DNA from: Singulisphaera sp. GP187
GTDB lineage: Bacteria; Planctomycetota; Phycisphaerae; Phycisphaerales; SM1A02
Reading direction: 5' to 3'
Length of the DNA stretch: 29,752 bases
Assembly (NCBI GenBank): GCA_945896765.1
Contig: CAMDEL010000002.1
Span: forward strand, 1-29,752
The translations under genes and the position numbers were made by a program. The notes beneath the pieces were generated by a model. It made no database searches, was not told the DNA's origin, and saw nothing but the letters and a program-made list of their open reading frames with translations. Positions 16,601-24,110 of the stretch are shown piece after piece. How positions within the stretch are numbered: the stretch's first letter is position 1; each line of letters opens with the position of its first letter.

Positions 16601-18086
16601 CGTTCGCTGGACTGAAGATGTTGTGCGTGCTCATCATGAGCACGGAAGCTTCGACTTGCGCTTCGAGAGAGAGCGGCAAATGCACCGCCATCTGATCGCC
16701 GTCGAAGTCTGCGTTGTATGCCGCACAGACAAGAGGATGAACCTTGATCGCATTTCCTTCGACGAGCACTGGCTCGAAAGCCTGGATACCCATTCGATGG
16801 AGTGTTGGAGCACGATTCAAAAGCACTGGATGATTCTTCGTGACTTGTTCGAGAATGTCCCAGACTTCAGGAGCTCGACGCTCAAGCATTCGCTTGGCAC
16901 TCTTGATCGTGTCTGCAAGACCATGTTCCTTCAGCTTGCGGATAATGAAAGGTTGGAACAATTCAAGCGCGATCTTCTTTGGAAGTCCGCACTGCCAGAG
17001 TTTCAATTCTGGTCCGACGACGATGACCGACCGCGCCGAATAATCGACGCGCTTGCCGAGCAGATTCTCGCGGAATCGACCTTGCTTGCCTTTGATCATG
17101 TCCGTGATGGACTTGAGCGGACGATTGCTCGAACCGAGCACTGGTCGTCGGCAACGACCGTTGTCAAACAACGCATCGACTGCTTGTTGCAACATTCGTT
17201 TTTCGTTACGGATGATGACTTCTGGCGCATTGAGATCCATCAACTTCTTCAAGCGATTATTTCGGTTGATGATGCGTCGATAGAGATCGTTCAGATCGCT
17301 GGTGGCAAAGTTGCCGCTCTGAAGCAGAACGAGTGGGCGAAGTTGCGGCGGGATCACTGGGATCACATCGAGAACCATCCATTGTGGTTCGTTGGAAGAT
17401 CCACGAATCTGCTCGACCAACTTCAGTCGCTTCGAGAGATCCTTTGCCTTTTGCTTGCTCTTTGTCTCATTCAATTCGACGCGAATTTCTGCAGCGATTG
17501 CATGAAGATCGAGCAGGTCAGGGGAGAGGAGTTCGCGAATAGCTTCAGCGCCCATCATGGCGGTGAACTTGCTGCCGTGCTTGGCAACCATTTCGCGATA
17601 TTCATCGTCAGTCAAGACTTGTTTGAATTCAAGATCCGTGGAACCTGGATCGGTCACAACATAATCCTGGAAGTAGACGACCTTTTCGATGTCGCCAGTT
17701 CGCATACCAAGCAGCGTTCCGAGTCGACTTGGAAGAGCCTTGAAGAACCAAATGTGAACTGCAGGTGCAGCGAGATTGATGTGTCCCATGCGCTTTCGTC
17801 GGACACGCGAATGAGTCACCTTCACGCCGCAACGGTCGCAGATGATTCCTTTGTACTTGGTTCCCTTGTACTTGCCGCAGGCGCATTCATAATCACGCTC
17901 TGGTCCGAAGATCCGTTCGCAGAACAGACCGTCCCGTTCGGGGCGGTAGGTTCGATAGTTGATGGTTTCGGGTTTCTTGACTTCGCCGAAGCTCCAGCTT
18001 CGGATGTCATTTGGGCTCGCGAGTTGAATGCGAACCGCTCCGTAGTCATTGACACGATCGAAAACGCTTTCTGCCATGCTGTTCAT
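13608..18086 (-). CDS. rpoC: DNA-directed RNA polymerase subunit beta'
   Basis: This is the large catalytic subunit of RNA polymerase. The 1492 residues include the N-terminal zinc site C68, C70, C83 and C86 (ECACGKYKGTKYKGIICDRC), the active-site loop NADFDGDQ at 458-465 whose three aspartates hold the catalytic magnesium, the rudder and bridge-helix region, and a second zinc site built from four cysteines (TSCEN, LTCQT, GVCAT, CYGMD). The C-terminal part ends in an acidic Glu/Ala-rich tail. It is longer than the E. coli subunit (1407). MNSMAES at 18086 is preceded by GAAAG about 10 nt upstream; ATG 18077 is the alternative. It follows rpoB by 71 nt. At the stop codon a short imperfect stem-loop (GGGGA/TCCCC, about 13601-13615) is present but has no U tract, so transcription may continue into the next gene. 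Confidence 0.99.
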   Translation of the reverse strand: MNSMAESVFDRVNDYGAVRIQLASPNDIRSWSFGEVKKPETINYRTYRPERDGLFCERIFGPERDYECACGKYKGTKYKGIICDRCGVKVTHSRVRRKRMGHINLAAPAVHIWFFKALPSRLGTLLGMRTGDIEKVVYFQDYVVTDPGSTDLEFKQVLTDDEYREMVAKHGSKFTAMMGAEAIRELLSPDLLDLHAIAAEIRVELNETKSKQKAKDLSKRLKLVEQIRGSSNEPQWMVLDVIPVIPPQLRPLVLLQSGNFATSDLNDLYRRIINRNNRLKKLMDLNAPEVIIRNEKRMLQQAVDALFDNGRCRRPVLGSSNRPLKSITDMIKGKQGRFRENLLGKRVDYSARSVIVVGPELKLWQCGLPKKIALELFQPFIIRKLKEHGLADTIKSAKRMLERRAPEVWDILEQVTKNHPVLLNRAPTLHRMGIQAFEPVLVEGNAIKVHPLVCAAYNADFDGDQMAVHLPLSLEAQVEASVLMMSTHNIFSPANGNPIVSPSQDIVMGVYFLTAAPIEPPVDQPGKRSKVPTFSSVNELLLAHELRKIGVHEWADIRLDRFTEVINGANDAPVPTAAHRRIRTTVGRVIFSEILAQGMPFYNCALGKKGAARVIDDTFARRGKAATIELLDALKETGFKASTTSGLSFGITDLHIPENKEKLIAESQKKVDQARKDYDDGNTTDDERRNRVMDAWSKCRDGLSAMVLESLKTDRRNQVAGTKHVAGNVPGSPSPASPSARYLNPVFLFMDSGARGNKTQMQQLAGMRGQMAKPSGEIMETPIKSNFREGLSVIEYFSSTHGARKGLSDTALKTADSGYLTRKLCDVAQSVVVIEHDCKQTRGIAKEAVYKGEEVDVPLRDVLKGRTSCENIVDPRTDRTIVARNEIITVEKARLIEDLGVRTVYVRSPLTCQTPRGVCATCYGMDMSTGKLVEEGLAVGIIAAQSIGEPGTQLTMRTFHTGGIAVSATTENQWKVTQAGTIEYVDCGEAKVTAAAVPYRIALRKTGEVRVLDAKGRELEKYKVPYGAILLSNAGDQVKKGHAVIEWDVHVSPILAEKSGTIHFRDIQEGETVRIERKANKDEMVVIEHKGEKHPRLTIEDETGKVLDLHHLPAKAHIEVKDGQVIEAGQRIAFTPKGTARSADIVGGLPRVTEIFEARIPRDPAVLARITGRIELLPNERRGKMTIRIHAEGAKEELAEDHYVLQGKRLLVHSGDNVEAGDALTEGALTPSEILGIKGEDELYRYMLTEVQNVYRAQGVPISDKHIEVVLRQMLSKVRVVEIGDTTLLPNDVVERYVFRGINDSLTSMLKIEDAGGTTLVKGSLVAKDEVKQANAEAELAGKAIAKTRKPKPARARTLLLGITKASLQSESFLSGASFQETTKVLTEAALKGAVDTLVGLKENVLLGHLIPAGTGFEIYTNLVIKHLVESTGEEFTEAAEMEAAAMAAEALGADRIGSAPTIKDLSGNSAKEQLILESSEGTAFEAADDGE

Positions 18087-18157
18087 AGTGGATCTTTCGA
18101 AAAGGAGTCAGAGTCTGAATCAGAACAAATCAGTACCAATCAAACGAATCACACAGT

Positions 18158-21100
18158 TCAGAGAACCGGCGCGGCCGCTTCGCCGCCAACCTTTTCAAGC
18201 TGAATGTTGAGACACAATCCCTTGATTTCTTGGCACAACACATCGAAGACCACGGGCATTCCTGCCTGCAGCGTGTTGTCGCCCTTCACCATCGACTCAT
18301 AGATCTTCTGGCGACCTTCGGTATCGTCGCTCTTGACTGTCAGAAGTTCTTGGAGCACATATGCCGCGCCGTACGCTTCAAGCGCCCAGACTTCCATTTC
18401 GCCGAATCGCTGGCCGCCTGTGCGAGCCTTGCCGCCGAGAGGTTGCTGAGTGATGAGGCTGTATGGTCCAGTCGATCGTGCATGAATCTTGTCGTCCACC
18501 AAGTGATGGAGTTTCAAGAGATACATATATCCAACTGAAGTGCGTTGGTTGAACGATTCGCCGGTTCGACCGTCGTAGAGTTGAACCTTGCCGTCTTCTG
18601 GCATCAGCGCGAGCAATTCGTTTGGACGACCAGGATTTTCTCCCGTCTTCTCGAACGAAGCGACGCGTTGATTGACATGCGTATTCGCTTCACGAATCGC
18701 GTCAAAGATTTCAGACTCCTTCGCGCCGTCGAACACTGGAGTGATTGCTTGGAAACCGAGGATGCGTGCAGCCCATCCAAGATGTGTTTCCAGAATCTGT
18801 CCAACGTTCATACGACTTGGTACGCCGAGAGGATTGAGAAGAACTTCAACTGGAGTTCCGTCTTCCATGAACGGCATGTCCGCTTCTGGAACGATTCGGG
18901 CGATGACGCCCTTGTTTCCGTGGCGTCCTGCCATCTTGTCTCCAACCGACAATTGTCGCTTGGTTGCAAGATAGACCTTGACCATTTCGAGAACTCCAGA
19001 TGGAAGTTCGTCGCCGCGCTTCATGTGATTGACTCGTCGTTCCTTCTCGCGCAAAAGTTTCTGGATGCGAGGCCAGAATTGTCCATAGGTGACCATCGCT
19101 TGATCGCGTGATTCCTTGGAGCCTTTGATCCACTTCTCGCTGAAGCCATCGATCTGTTCGATGATGACGTCTGGAATATCGCTCGCGCCGATCTTCTGTC
19201 GTGTCGACGGATCGACCATTTCAGTTCCGATGATGCGATTGATTTCGCTTGCCATCTGGCGGAAAAGTTGAATGGCTTTCGCATCCATCGACTGTTCGAA
19301 AGTCGAAATTTGCTTCTTGAGCAATTTCTTCTGTTCGTCAGTTTGATGTTGACGTCGGCTGAAACTTTTCGTTCCGATGACGACGCCTTCGGTTCCTGCT
19401 GGAACATCAAGCGAGTCATTCTTCACATCTTCACCTGCGCGTCCGAAGATCGCATGGAGAAGTTTTTCTTCTGGGGACAATTCGCTCTTGGACTTTGGGC
19501 TGACCTTGCCGACGAGAATATCGCCTGGCATGACGCGAGCACCAACACGAATCACTCCGTGCTCATCCAAATTGCGAAGCGCACTTTCGGAAACGTTTGG
19601 GATATCCGCGGTGAACTCCTGACGGCCCAGTTTCGTCTCGCGCACTTCAACATCGAATGATTCGATATGAATTGAAGTGAACGTATCGTCTTTGACCAGC
19701 CGTTCGCTGATCACGATTGCATCTTCGAAGTTGTAACCGTCGAAAGTGTTGAATGCCACAAGGACATTCTTTCCGATTGCGAGTTCGCCTTGGCTTGTGC
19801 TTGCACCGTCTGCAAGAATTTCTCCGGTTTTGACTTTCTGCTTGAGTTGAACGATCGGCTTTTGATTCTGGCAGGTTTTCTCGTTCAGCCCGACGAATTT
19901 GCGAAGAGCATATTCGTCTGCATTGTCAATGATGATTCGTTCCGCATCGACAAAGGTGACGATGCCGGCGCGTTCAGCTCGAACAATCATTCCACTCGAA
20001 CGACCCACAACTCTTTCCATGCCTGTTGCGACGAGCGGTGGATCGACCTTGATCAACGGCACAGCCTGTCGCTGCATGTTGGATCCCATGAGCGCACGAT
20101 TCGCATCGTCATGCTCGAGGAAGGGGATGAGTGCTGCGGACACGCCGACTGTTTGCTTCGGGCTGATGTCAACGAATTGAACTTCCGTGGATTCGGATGT
20201 GACGAGTTCGCCACCCTTGCGGACGAGAACAAGATCTTGATCGATCTTGCCCGACTCGCTGACCGTTTCGCTTGGAGCCAAAATGCTCTTGATTTCTTCG
20301 TCTGCGCGCAAACGAACGGTCTTGCCGGTCGCCTTGCGGGACGTGATCTCTCTATAAGGAGTGAGCAAGAATCCGTAATCGTCGACTTCAGCATAAATAC
20401 CCAAGCTGGCGATGAGTCCGATGTTGGCGCCTTCGGGCGTTTCAATCGGGCAGATTCTGCCGTAATGGGAAATGTGCACGTCGCGCACTTCGAAGCCTGC
20501 ACGCTTGCGATTCAATCCGCCTGGTCCCAGCGCCGAAAGGCGTCGCTCGTGAACGAGCATGGAAAGCGGGTTGGTCTGATCAACAACCTGCGACAATTCG
20601 CTTCGGCCGAAGAAGAATTCGATCGCACTTGAGATGGACTTGGAGTTGACCAAGTCAGCAATCTTGTACGACGTATCCGTTGGATCCTTCACGCTCATGC
20701 GCTCTTGAACCGTGCGCTTCAACTTCAAGAATCCCTTGCGCATTTCTTCTGTTGCAAGTTCATCCAAAGTTCGCAGACGACGATTTCCCAAGTGATCGAT
20801 GTCGTCGATGTGAGCGCGTGATCGTCGATTTGGATCGGCTGGTCGTCGCAACTCCATGATGTATCGAATGACAGCGAGGAAATCTTCGGCGCGCAAGTGT
20901 TGCGCAGTTTCGCCGACCTGCTTGTACTGGGGATCATCCGCAAATTTTCGATTCACGCGGAATCGTCCGACTCGTCCGAGGCGATAACGATTCGTGTCGA
21001 GGAATTTTTCTGCGAAAAGATCTTTCGCCTTTTCAGTCTGCGGTGGATTTCCTGGTCGCAGTCTTGCATAGAGGCGAAGCAGTGCTGCTTCGTATTCCGT

Positions 21101-21982
21101 TGCTTCAGCGAGGAAGTCCAACTTTTCTTCGGCAAGTGTGTTCAAGATCAGCGGATCGCCAGGATTGCAGATCGCACGAACCGTCTTGAGAGGACTTGCT
21201 TGAATGACGCCGACCTTGTCGCCGAATGCAACACCGATCTTGCAGAGTTCTTCGCCTGTGTCTTGATCGATGATCAATTCAGCGGAATAGTGCTCTGGCT
21301 TGAGTTTCTCAACTCGAACATCTTCGACTTCATAGAACAATTCAAGAATCTTTTCAGAACTCGAGAACTTCTCATCCATCGCACGAAGGAAGGTGGTTGC
21401 GGCCAACTTTGTCGATTGGTCGATGCGCATCGCCAAGACGTCCTTCTTTGTGACTTCCAATTCGATCCATGATCCGCGCTCTGGAATGATGCGCGCACTG
21501 TGCAGTGGTCGGTCGCCGAAACTTGAGGCAATCGAAAAATCGACGCCGGGCGATCGATGCAACTGACTGACGATCACGCGCTCGGAACCATTGACAACGA
21601 ATTCGCCACCGCCGAGAAGAATCGGAATGTCGCCAAGATAAATATCTTCTTCGAGAACATCCGTGGAGTCTTCGCGCTTCAGACGCATCTTGACTCGCCA
21701 TGGATAGCCATAGGTCAATCGAAGTTCGCGACATTCTGATTCGGTGTGCTGAGGCTCACCAAATGAATATGAGACGAATTCTAATTTCATGTTCCCGTCG
21801 TAACTCTCGATCGGAAAGACTTCTCGCAAAAGAGACTGAAGTCCCAAATGCGTTTTTCGTTCTTCATGAACAAGATCCTTTTGCAGGAAGCGTGTGTACG
21901 CATCCTGTTGGACTCGAGTTAAATTCGGGACGGGGATCGCGTCGCCGCGCTTCGAATAGTCACGGACGTTTCTTGTGGTCAT
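18158..21982 (-). CDS. rpoB: DNA-directed RNA polymerase subunit beta
   Basis: RpoB forms the second half of the polymerase active-site cleft and binds rifampicin. The product is 1274 residues. The rifampicin cluster is clear at about 464-483: S464 and Q465, D468 (D516 in E. coli numbering), H478 (H526) and S483 (S531) all carry the sensitive residues. Further conserved blocks are GRICPIETPEGANIGLI, NVLVAFNTFDGYNFEDAI, KMAGRHGNKGVIA and GGQRFGEMEVWALEAYGAAY. I start at ATG 21982 because AGAGGT lies a proper distance upstream. A TTG at 22009 in the same frame would place that Shine-Dalgarno site inside the gene. Upstream is a 348-nt gap containing the rplL terminator, so rpoBC probably has its own promoter as well as read-through. 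Confidence 0.99.
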   Translation of the reverse strand: MTTRNVRDYSKRGDAIPVPNLTRVQQDAYTRFLQKDLVHEERKTHLGLQSLLREVFPIESYDGNMKLEFVSYSFGEPQHTESECRELRLTYGYPWRVKMRLKREDSTDVLEEDIYLGDIPILLGGGEFVVNGSERVIVSQLHRSPGVDFSIASSFGDRPLHSARIIPERGSWIELEVTKKDVLAMRIDQSTKLAATTFLRAMDEKFSSSEKILELFYEVEDVRVEKLKPEHYSAELIIDQDTGEELCKIGVAFGDKVGVIQASPLKTVRAICNPGDPLILNTLAEEKLDFLAEATEYEAALLRLYARLRPGNPPQTEKAKDLFAEKFLDTNRYRLGRVGRFRVNRKFADDPQYKQVGETAQHLRAEDFLAVIRYIMELRRPADPNRRSRAHIDDIDHLGNRRLRTLDELATEEMRKGFLKLKRTVQERMSVKDPTDTSYKIADLVNSKSISSAIEFFFGRSELSQVVDQTNPLSMLVHERRLSALGPGGLNRKRAGFEVRDVHISHYGRICPIETPEGANIGLIASLGIYAEVDDYGFLLTPYREITSRKATGKTVRLRADEEIKSILAPSETVSESGKIDQDLVLVRKGGELVTSESTEVQFVDISPKQTVGVSAALIPFLEHDDANRALMGSNMQRQAVPLIKVDPPLVATGMERVVGRSSGMIVRAERAGIVTFVDAERIIIDNADEYALRKFVGLNEKTCQNQKPIVQLKQKVKTGEILADGASTSQGELAIGKNVLVAFNTFDGYNFEDAIVISERLVKDDTFTSIHIESFDVEVRETKLGRQEFTADIPNVSESALRNLDEHGVIRVGARVMPGDILVGKVSPKSKSELSPEEKLLHAIFGRAGEDVKNDSLDVPAGTEGVVIGTKSFSRRQHQTDEQKKLLKKQISTFEQSMDAKAIQLFRQMASEINRIIGTEMVDPSTRQKIGASDIPDVIIEQIDGFSEKWIKGSKESRDQAMVTYGQFWPRIQKLLREKERRVNHMKRGDELPSGVLEMVKVYLATKRQLSVGDKMAGRHGNKGVIARIVPEADMPFMEDGTPVEVLLNPLGVPSRMNVGQILETHLGWAARILGFQAITPVFDGAKESEIFDAIREANTHVNQRVASFEKTGENPGRPNELLALMPEDGKVQLYDGRTGESFNQRTSVGYMYLLKLHHLVDDKIHARSTGPYSLITQQPLGGKARTGGQRFGEMEVWALEAYGAAYVLQELLTVKSDDTEGRQKIYESMVKGDNTLQAGMPVVFDVLCQEIKGLCLNIQLEKVGGEAAAPVL

Positions 21983-22163
21983 AGTTACCTCTGAAAGTTC
22001 TCGTTCCAACCCAATGCACCATCACGATCGATAGAATGAATTCGCTGAGCGTATTTTTTCTGTCGAAGTTTCGTGACTTTCCAAACAAATTTTGGGGCGC
22101 GTGCCAAGTCCCGAAGGGTAGCAAGCACCATGCCAAAAGCGCAAGGGGGGCGAGATGATTTTC

Positions 22164-22192
22164 TTGACATTTTTCAGATTTATTTGTTATAG
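22164..22192 (+). promoter_or_regulatory. Near-consensus sigma-70-type promoter facing away from rpoB; possible bidirectional promoter
   Basis: On the + strand TTGACA (22164-22169) is followed after 17 nt by TTATAG (22187-22192), with start expected near 22199. The -35 is perfect and the spacer ideal. No + strand gene follows; the transcript would run antisense toward the rplL terminator and rplL. The -10 is nearly symmetrical: the other strand reads TATAAC there, which could serve rpoBC (start near 22178, leader of about 195 nt), though its -35 (TTCCGC, 16 nt away) is poor. Divergent transcription from symmetrical -10 elements is known in bacteria. Sequence match is seen; activity in either direction is inference. 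Confidence 0.5.
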
Positions 22193-22260
22193 GGGTGTTG
22201 GCGGGTGGCGGAACCTCCCAGGGGACCGAATGACCACTCTGAGAAAGGTTTCGATGGCAT

Positions 22261-22292
22261 AAAAAAGCCCCGCCTAGAAACAGGCGGGGCTT
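22261..22292 (-). terminator. Rho-independent terminator after rplL
   Basis: On the - strand an 11-bp GC-rich stem (AAGCCCCGCCT, loop GTTTCT, AGGCGGGGCTT) runs straight into a T tract of about eight including the stem end. It begins 38 nt after the rplL stop. This is the best terminator in the window. On the + strand the same hairpin is followed by TTGAGAATC, so it should not work efficiently in that direction. It separates the ribosomal-protein genes from rpoBC, like the partial terminator known between rplL and rpoB in E. coli. Confidence 0.92.
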
Positions 22293-22330
22293 GAGAATCA
22301 ATAGAAAACGAATGATCTCGATCAGTCAGA

Positions 22331-22729
22331 TCACTTCAGGACGACTTTGCCGCCAGCTGCTTCGAGAGCTGCCTTGAGCTTTTCAGCGTCTTCCTTGGAG
22401 AGGTTCTCTTTGATCGCCTTCGGGGCTGCATCAACAAGATCCTTTGCTTCCTTGAGACCGAGTCCAGTTGCCTCACGGACAACCTTGATGACATTGATCT
22501 TCGTCGCGCCGGAATTTTCCAGCAGAACGGTGAATTCGGATTGTTCAACAGCTGCAGCAGCGCCACCACCATCACCTGCGGCCATCATGACGGCTCCACC
22601 AGCGGCTGGTTCGATACCGTACTTTTCCTTCATATATTCCGCCAATTCGACTGCTTCCTTGAGGGTCAGCGAGGCGATGGAATCTCCCATTGAGGAAATC
22701 TTTGCTTCAAAAGTTTTCGCGTCAGACAT
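22331..22729 (-). CDS. rplL: Large ribosomal subunit protein bL12 (L7/L12)
   Basis: bL12 forms the flexible stalk that recruits translation GTPases. The 132 residues show the N-terminal dimerisation helix pair (SIASLTLKEAVELAEYMKEK), an Ala/Gly-rich hinge (AAGDGGGAAAAVEQ), and the globular C-terminal domain (KINVIKVVREATGLGLKEAK, DLVDAAPKAIKE). The domain boundary and length are standard, slightly longer than the 121-residue E. coli protein because of the N-terminus and hinge. AAGGAG sits 8 nt upstream of ATG 22729, one of the strongest ribosome sites in the window, in keeping with the four copies of L12 needed per ribosome. The terminator follows 38 nt after the stop. Confidence 0.99.
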   Translation of the reverse strand: MSDAKTFEAKISSMGDSIASLTLKEAVELAEYMKEKYGIEPAAGGAVMMAAGDGGGAAAAVEQSEFTVLLENSGATKINVIKVVREATGLGLKEAKDLVDAAPKAIKENLSKEDAEKLKAALEAAGGKVVLK

Positions 22730-22763
22730 TTCGATACTCCTTCAAATTATGCTCCCCATAGGC

Positions 22764-22797
22764 GACACCACGAGGTGTCATTTCATCCCCGAAGGGA
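22764..22797 (-). promoter_or_regulatory. Two small hairpins in the rplJ-rplL spacer
   Basis: On the transcribed - strand the first stem is TCCC/GGGA (22786-22797) with a TTCG loop closed by C-G, the extra-stable UUCG type. The second is GACACC/GGTGTC with loop TCGT (22764-22779). They lie in the 99-nt spacer upstream of the rplL ribosome site. Neither has a T tract, so they are not terminators. They could affect RNA processing or the extra translation of rplL; that is inference. Confidence 0.5.
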
Positions 22798-22828
22798 CCA
22801 GTGGAGTGCGGTTCTAAATCAGATCAGT

Positions 22829-23377
22829 TCAACTCGCCTTCGCGGCGATTGTTTCGCCCTTCTCGAGGCGAGTTTGGATTTCCTTGACGACGCCGAGGAG
22901 GCGTGATCCTGGTGCGATGACCGTGCCAACGAGTTTTCGGGCAGGTGAGAGCACCAAAGTAATAAGTTGTGATTGAGCTTCTTCGCGGGTCGGGAACTTG
23001 CTGAGGCGAGTGACGCCATCGACACCGTCGAACCAAGATCCGTCGATGCACGCGCCCATCAATGCAAGTTTGTCGTTTGTTTTCGCTGATTTGACCAATT
23101 CACGAGCGATGGTCACAACACTTGTTTTTCCGTAGACAATTGCGCGAGGACCTTTGAGTCCAGGAGCAAGCGCTTCGAGGGGAGTTCCCATGAATGCACG
23201 CTTCGCCAAGGTGTTCTTGACGACAGTCACGCGCACGTCACTCGTGCGCATTTGTGCACGCAGAAGTGTGGTGGTCTTTGTTGGCATGCCGCGAATTTCG
23301 ATTAAGACCGCTCCTTCGATATCTTCGAAGCGCTTCTTGTATTCCGACACGATCATGTTCTTAATTGGTTTGCTCAT
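22829..23377 (-). CDS. rplJ: Large ribosomal subunit protein uL10
   Basis: uL10 anchors the L12 dimers to the ribosome and in enterics represses its own operon by binding the leader. The 182 residues begin MSKPIKNMIVSEYKKRF, followed by IEIRGMPTKTTTLLRAQMR, VRVTVVKNTLAKRAF and LKGPRAIVYGKTSVVTIA, the usual uL10 order. The C-terminal helix (SRLLGVVKEIQTRLEKGE), where L12 binds, is present, so length and domains are normal. GAGGAA lies 7 nt upstream of ATG 23377. It follows rplA by 30 nt in one transcript. The distance to rplL is unusually roomy (99 nt) and contains two hairpins. Confidence 0.98.
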   Translation of the reverse strand: MSKPIKNMIVSEYKKRFEDIEGAVLIEIRGMPTKTTTLLRAQMRTSDVRVTVVKNTLAKRAFMGTPLEALAPGLKGPRAIVYGKTSVVTIARELVKSAKTNDKLALMGACIDGSWFDGVDGVTRLSKFPTREEAQSQLITLVLSPARKLVGTVIAPGSRLLGVVKEIQTRLEKGETIAAKAS

Positions 23378-23407
23378 TGGATATTCCTCAGTTGATCAAT
23401 TCAGAAT

Positions 23408-24106
23408 TTAGACAGCAACTTGCACGCCAGGGCTCATGGTGGCACTGACGACGCACTTGCGGATGTACAAGCCTTTCGAAGAAGCTGGCTTCGCCTTCAC
23501 GATCACCGCAAGAAAGTGTTCGAGGTTAGTGACCAAATCCTCGTCATTGAAAGAAAGTTTTCCGATGATGCAATGGACGTTTCCGCCATCATCATTTCGG
23601 TACTCAACTTTTCCTGCGACATACTCACGAACAGCAGTTGCAACATCAGGCGTGACTGTTCCGGCCTTTGGAGATGGCATCAGTCCCTTTGGACCGAGCA
23701 CTTTTCCAAGACGGCTGACGATACGCATCATGTCGGGACTGGCGACGGCCACATCAAATTCCATCCAGCCGCCTTCGATCTTGGCGACAAGATCTTCTGC
23801 GCCAACTTCAACAGCTCCAGCAGCTTTCGCTGCAGCAGCCTTGTCGCTATTGCAGAAGCACACGACACGTGAAGTCTTTCCCACGCCCTTGGGGAAAGAA
23901 ATCGCGCCTCGAAGTGCTTGATCTGCAACCTTTGGATCGATGCCTAAATGCACGACGATATTGATCGTTTGATCAAACTTCGTCGCCTTGTACTTGCGCA
24001 GCGACTTGATCGCGTCAGCAGGTGTTTGAATTGTGGTGACGAGAGAACCTTGGTTGGTTCGCACGCGCTTGCTATGACCGATGACTTTTGCTTCTTTGGT
24101 TGCCAT
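23408..24106 (-). CDS. rplA: Large ribosomal subunit protein uL1
   Basis: uL1 forms the mobile L1 stalk of the E site and is a translational repressor of its own operon in many bacteria. The 232 residues match the family length. Hallmarks: TKFDQTINIVVHLGIDPKVA near the start, GAISFPKGVGKT, the RNA-binding loop LGKVLGPKGLMPSPKAGTVT, and GKVEYRNDDGGNVHCIIGKL. The C-terminal SSKGLYIRKCVVSATMSPGV is standard. The ATG is 4 nt after the rplK stop, and its GGAGG site lies within the last codons of rplK, so the two are tightly coupled. Confidence 0.98.
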   Translation of the reverse strand: MATKEAKVIGHSKRVRTNQGSLVTTIQTPADAIKSLRKYKATKFDQTINIVVHLGIDPKVADQALRGAISFPKGVGKTSRVVCFCNSDKAAAAKAAGAVEVGAEDLVAKIEGGWMEFDVAVASPDMMRIVSRLGKVLGPKGLMPSPKAGTVTPDVATAVREYVAGKVEYRNDDGGNVHCIIGKLSFNDEDLVTNLEHFLAVIVKAKPASSKGLYIRKCVVSATMSPGVQVAV

Positions 24107-24110
24107 GGAA

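Larger units (their letters stand above)
21983..22330. other. rplL-rpoB intergenic region (348 nt): terminator, promoter signals, structured rpoB leader
   Basis: This is the only long gap without a gene. Reading toward rpoB it holds the intrinsic terminator after rplL (22261-22292), an AT-rich island at about 22158-22192 with promoter elements, a G/C-run segment, and the rpoB leader. In the leader, 22101-22128 can fold as GTGC/GCAC closing an inner CCC/GGG hairpin, an imperfect stem I regard as weak. The rpoB Shine-Dalgarno site closes the region. A minus-strand frame of 113 codons runs through the gap into rpoB, but it has no family likeness or ribosome site and I treat it as chance. In enteric bacteria the same gap contains an attenuator and an RNA-processing site, so regulation here is expected. 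Confidence 0.8.

Noticed and set aside
19900..20000. Rifampicin resistance in RpoB
   Set aside because: The key cluster residues equivalent to D516, H526 and S531 of E. coli are the sensitive type, so the target shows no resistance signature.
13521..21984. Long + strand frames opposite rpoC and rpoB, up to 526 codons
   Set aside because: They mirror conserved polymerase genes, show no family likeness and arise from codon bias of the real strand.
21983..22009. Extension of rpoB to a TTG at 22009
   Set aside because: The AGAGGT site directly ahead of ATG 21982 would then lie inside the gene; the family N-terminus fits the ATG.
22199..22292. tRNA, SRP RNA or 6S RNA in the orphan-promoter stretch
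   Set aside because: I tried to fold and match the GGGTGG/CCTCCC part and the acceptor-like AGGGGTG; no cloverleaf or known RNA core appeared.
21960..22301. 113-codon - strand frame across the rplL-rpoB gap
   Set aside because: It overlaps the terminator and the rpoB start in another frame, has no ribosome site and no recognisable sequence.
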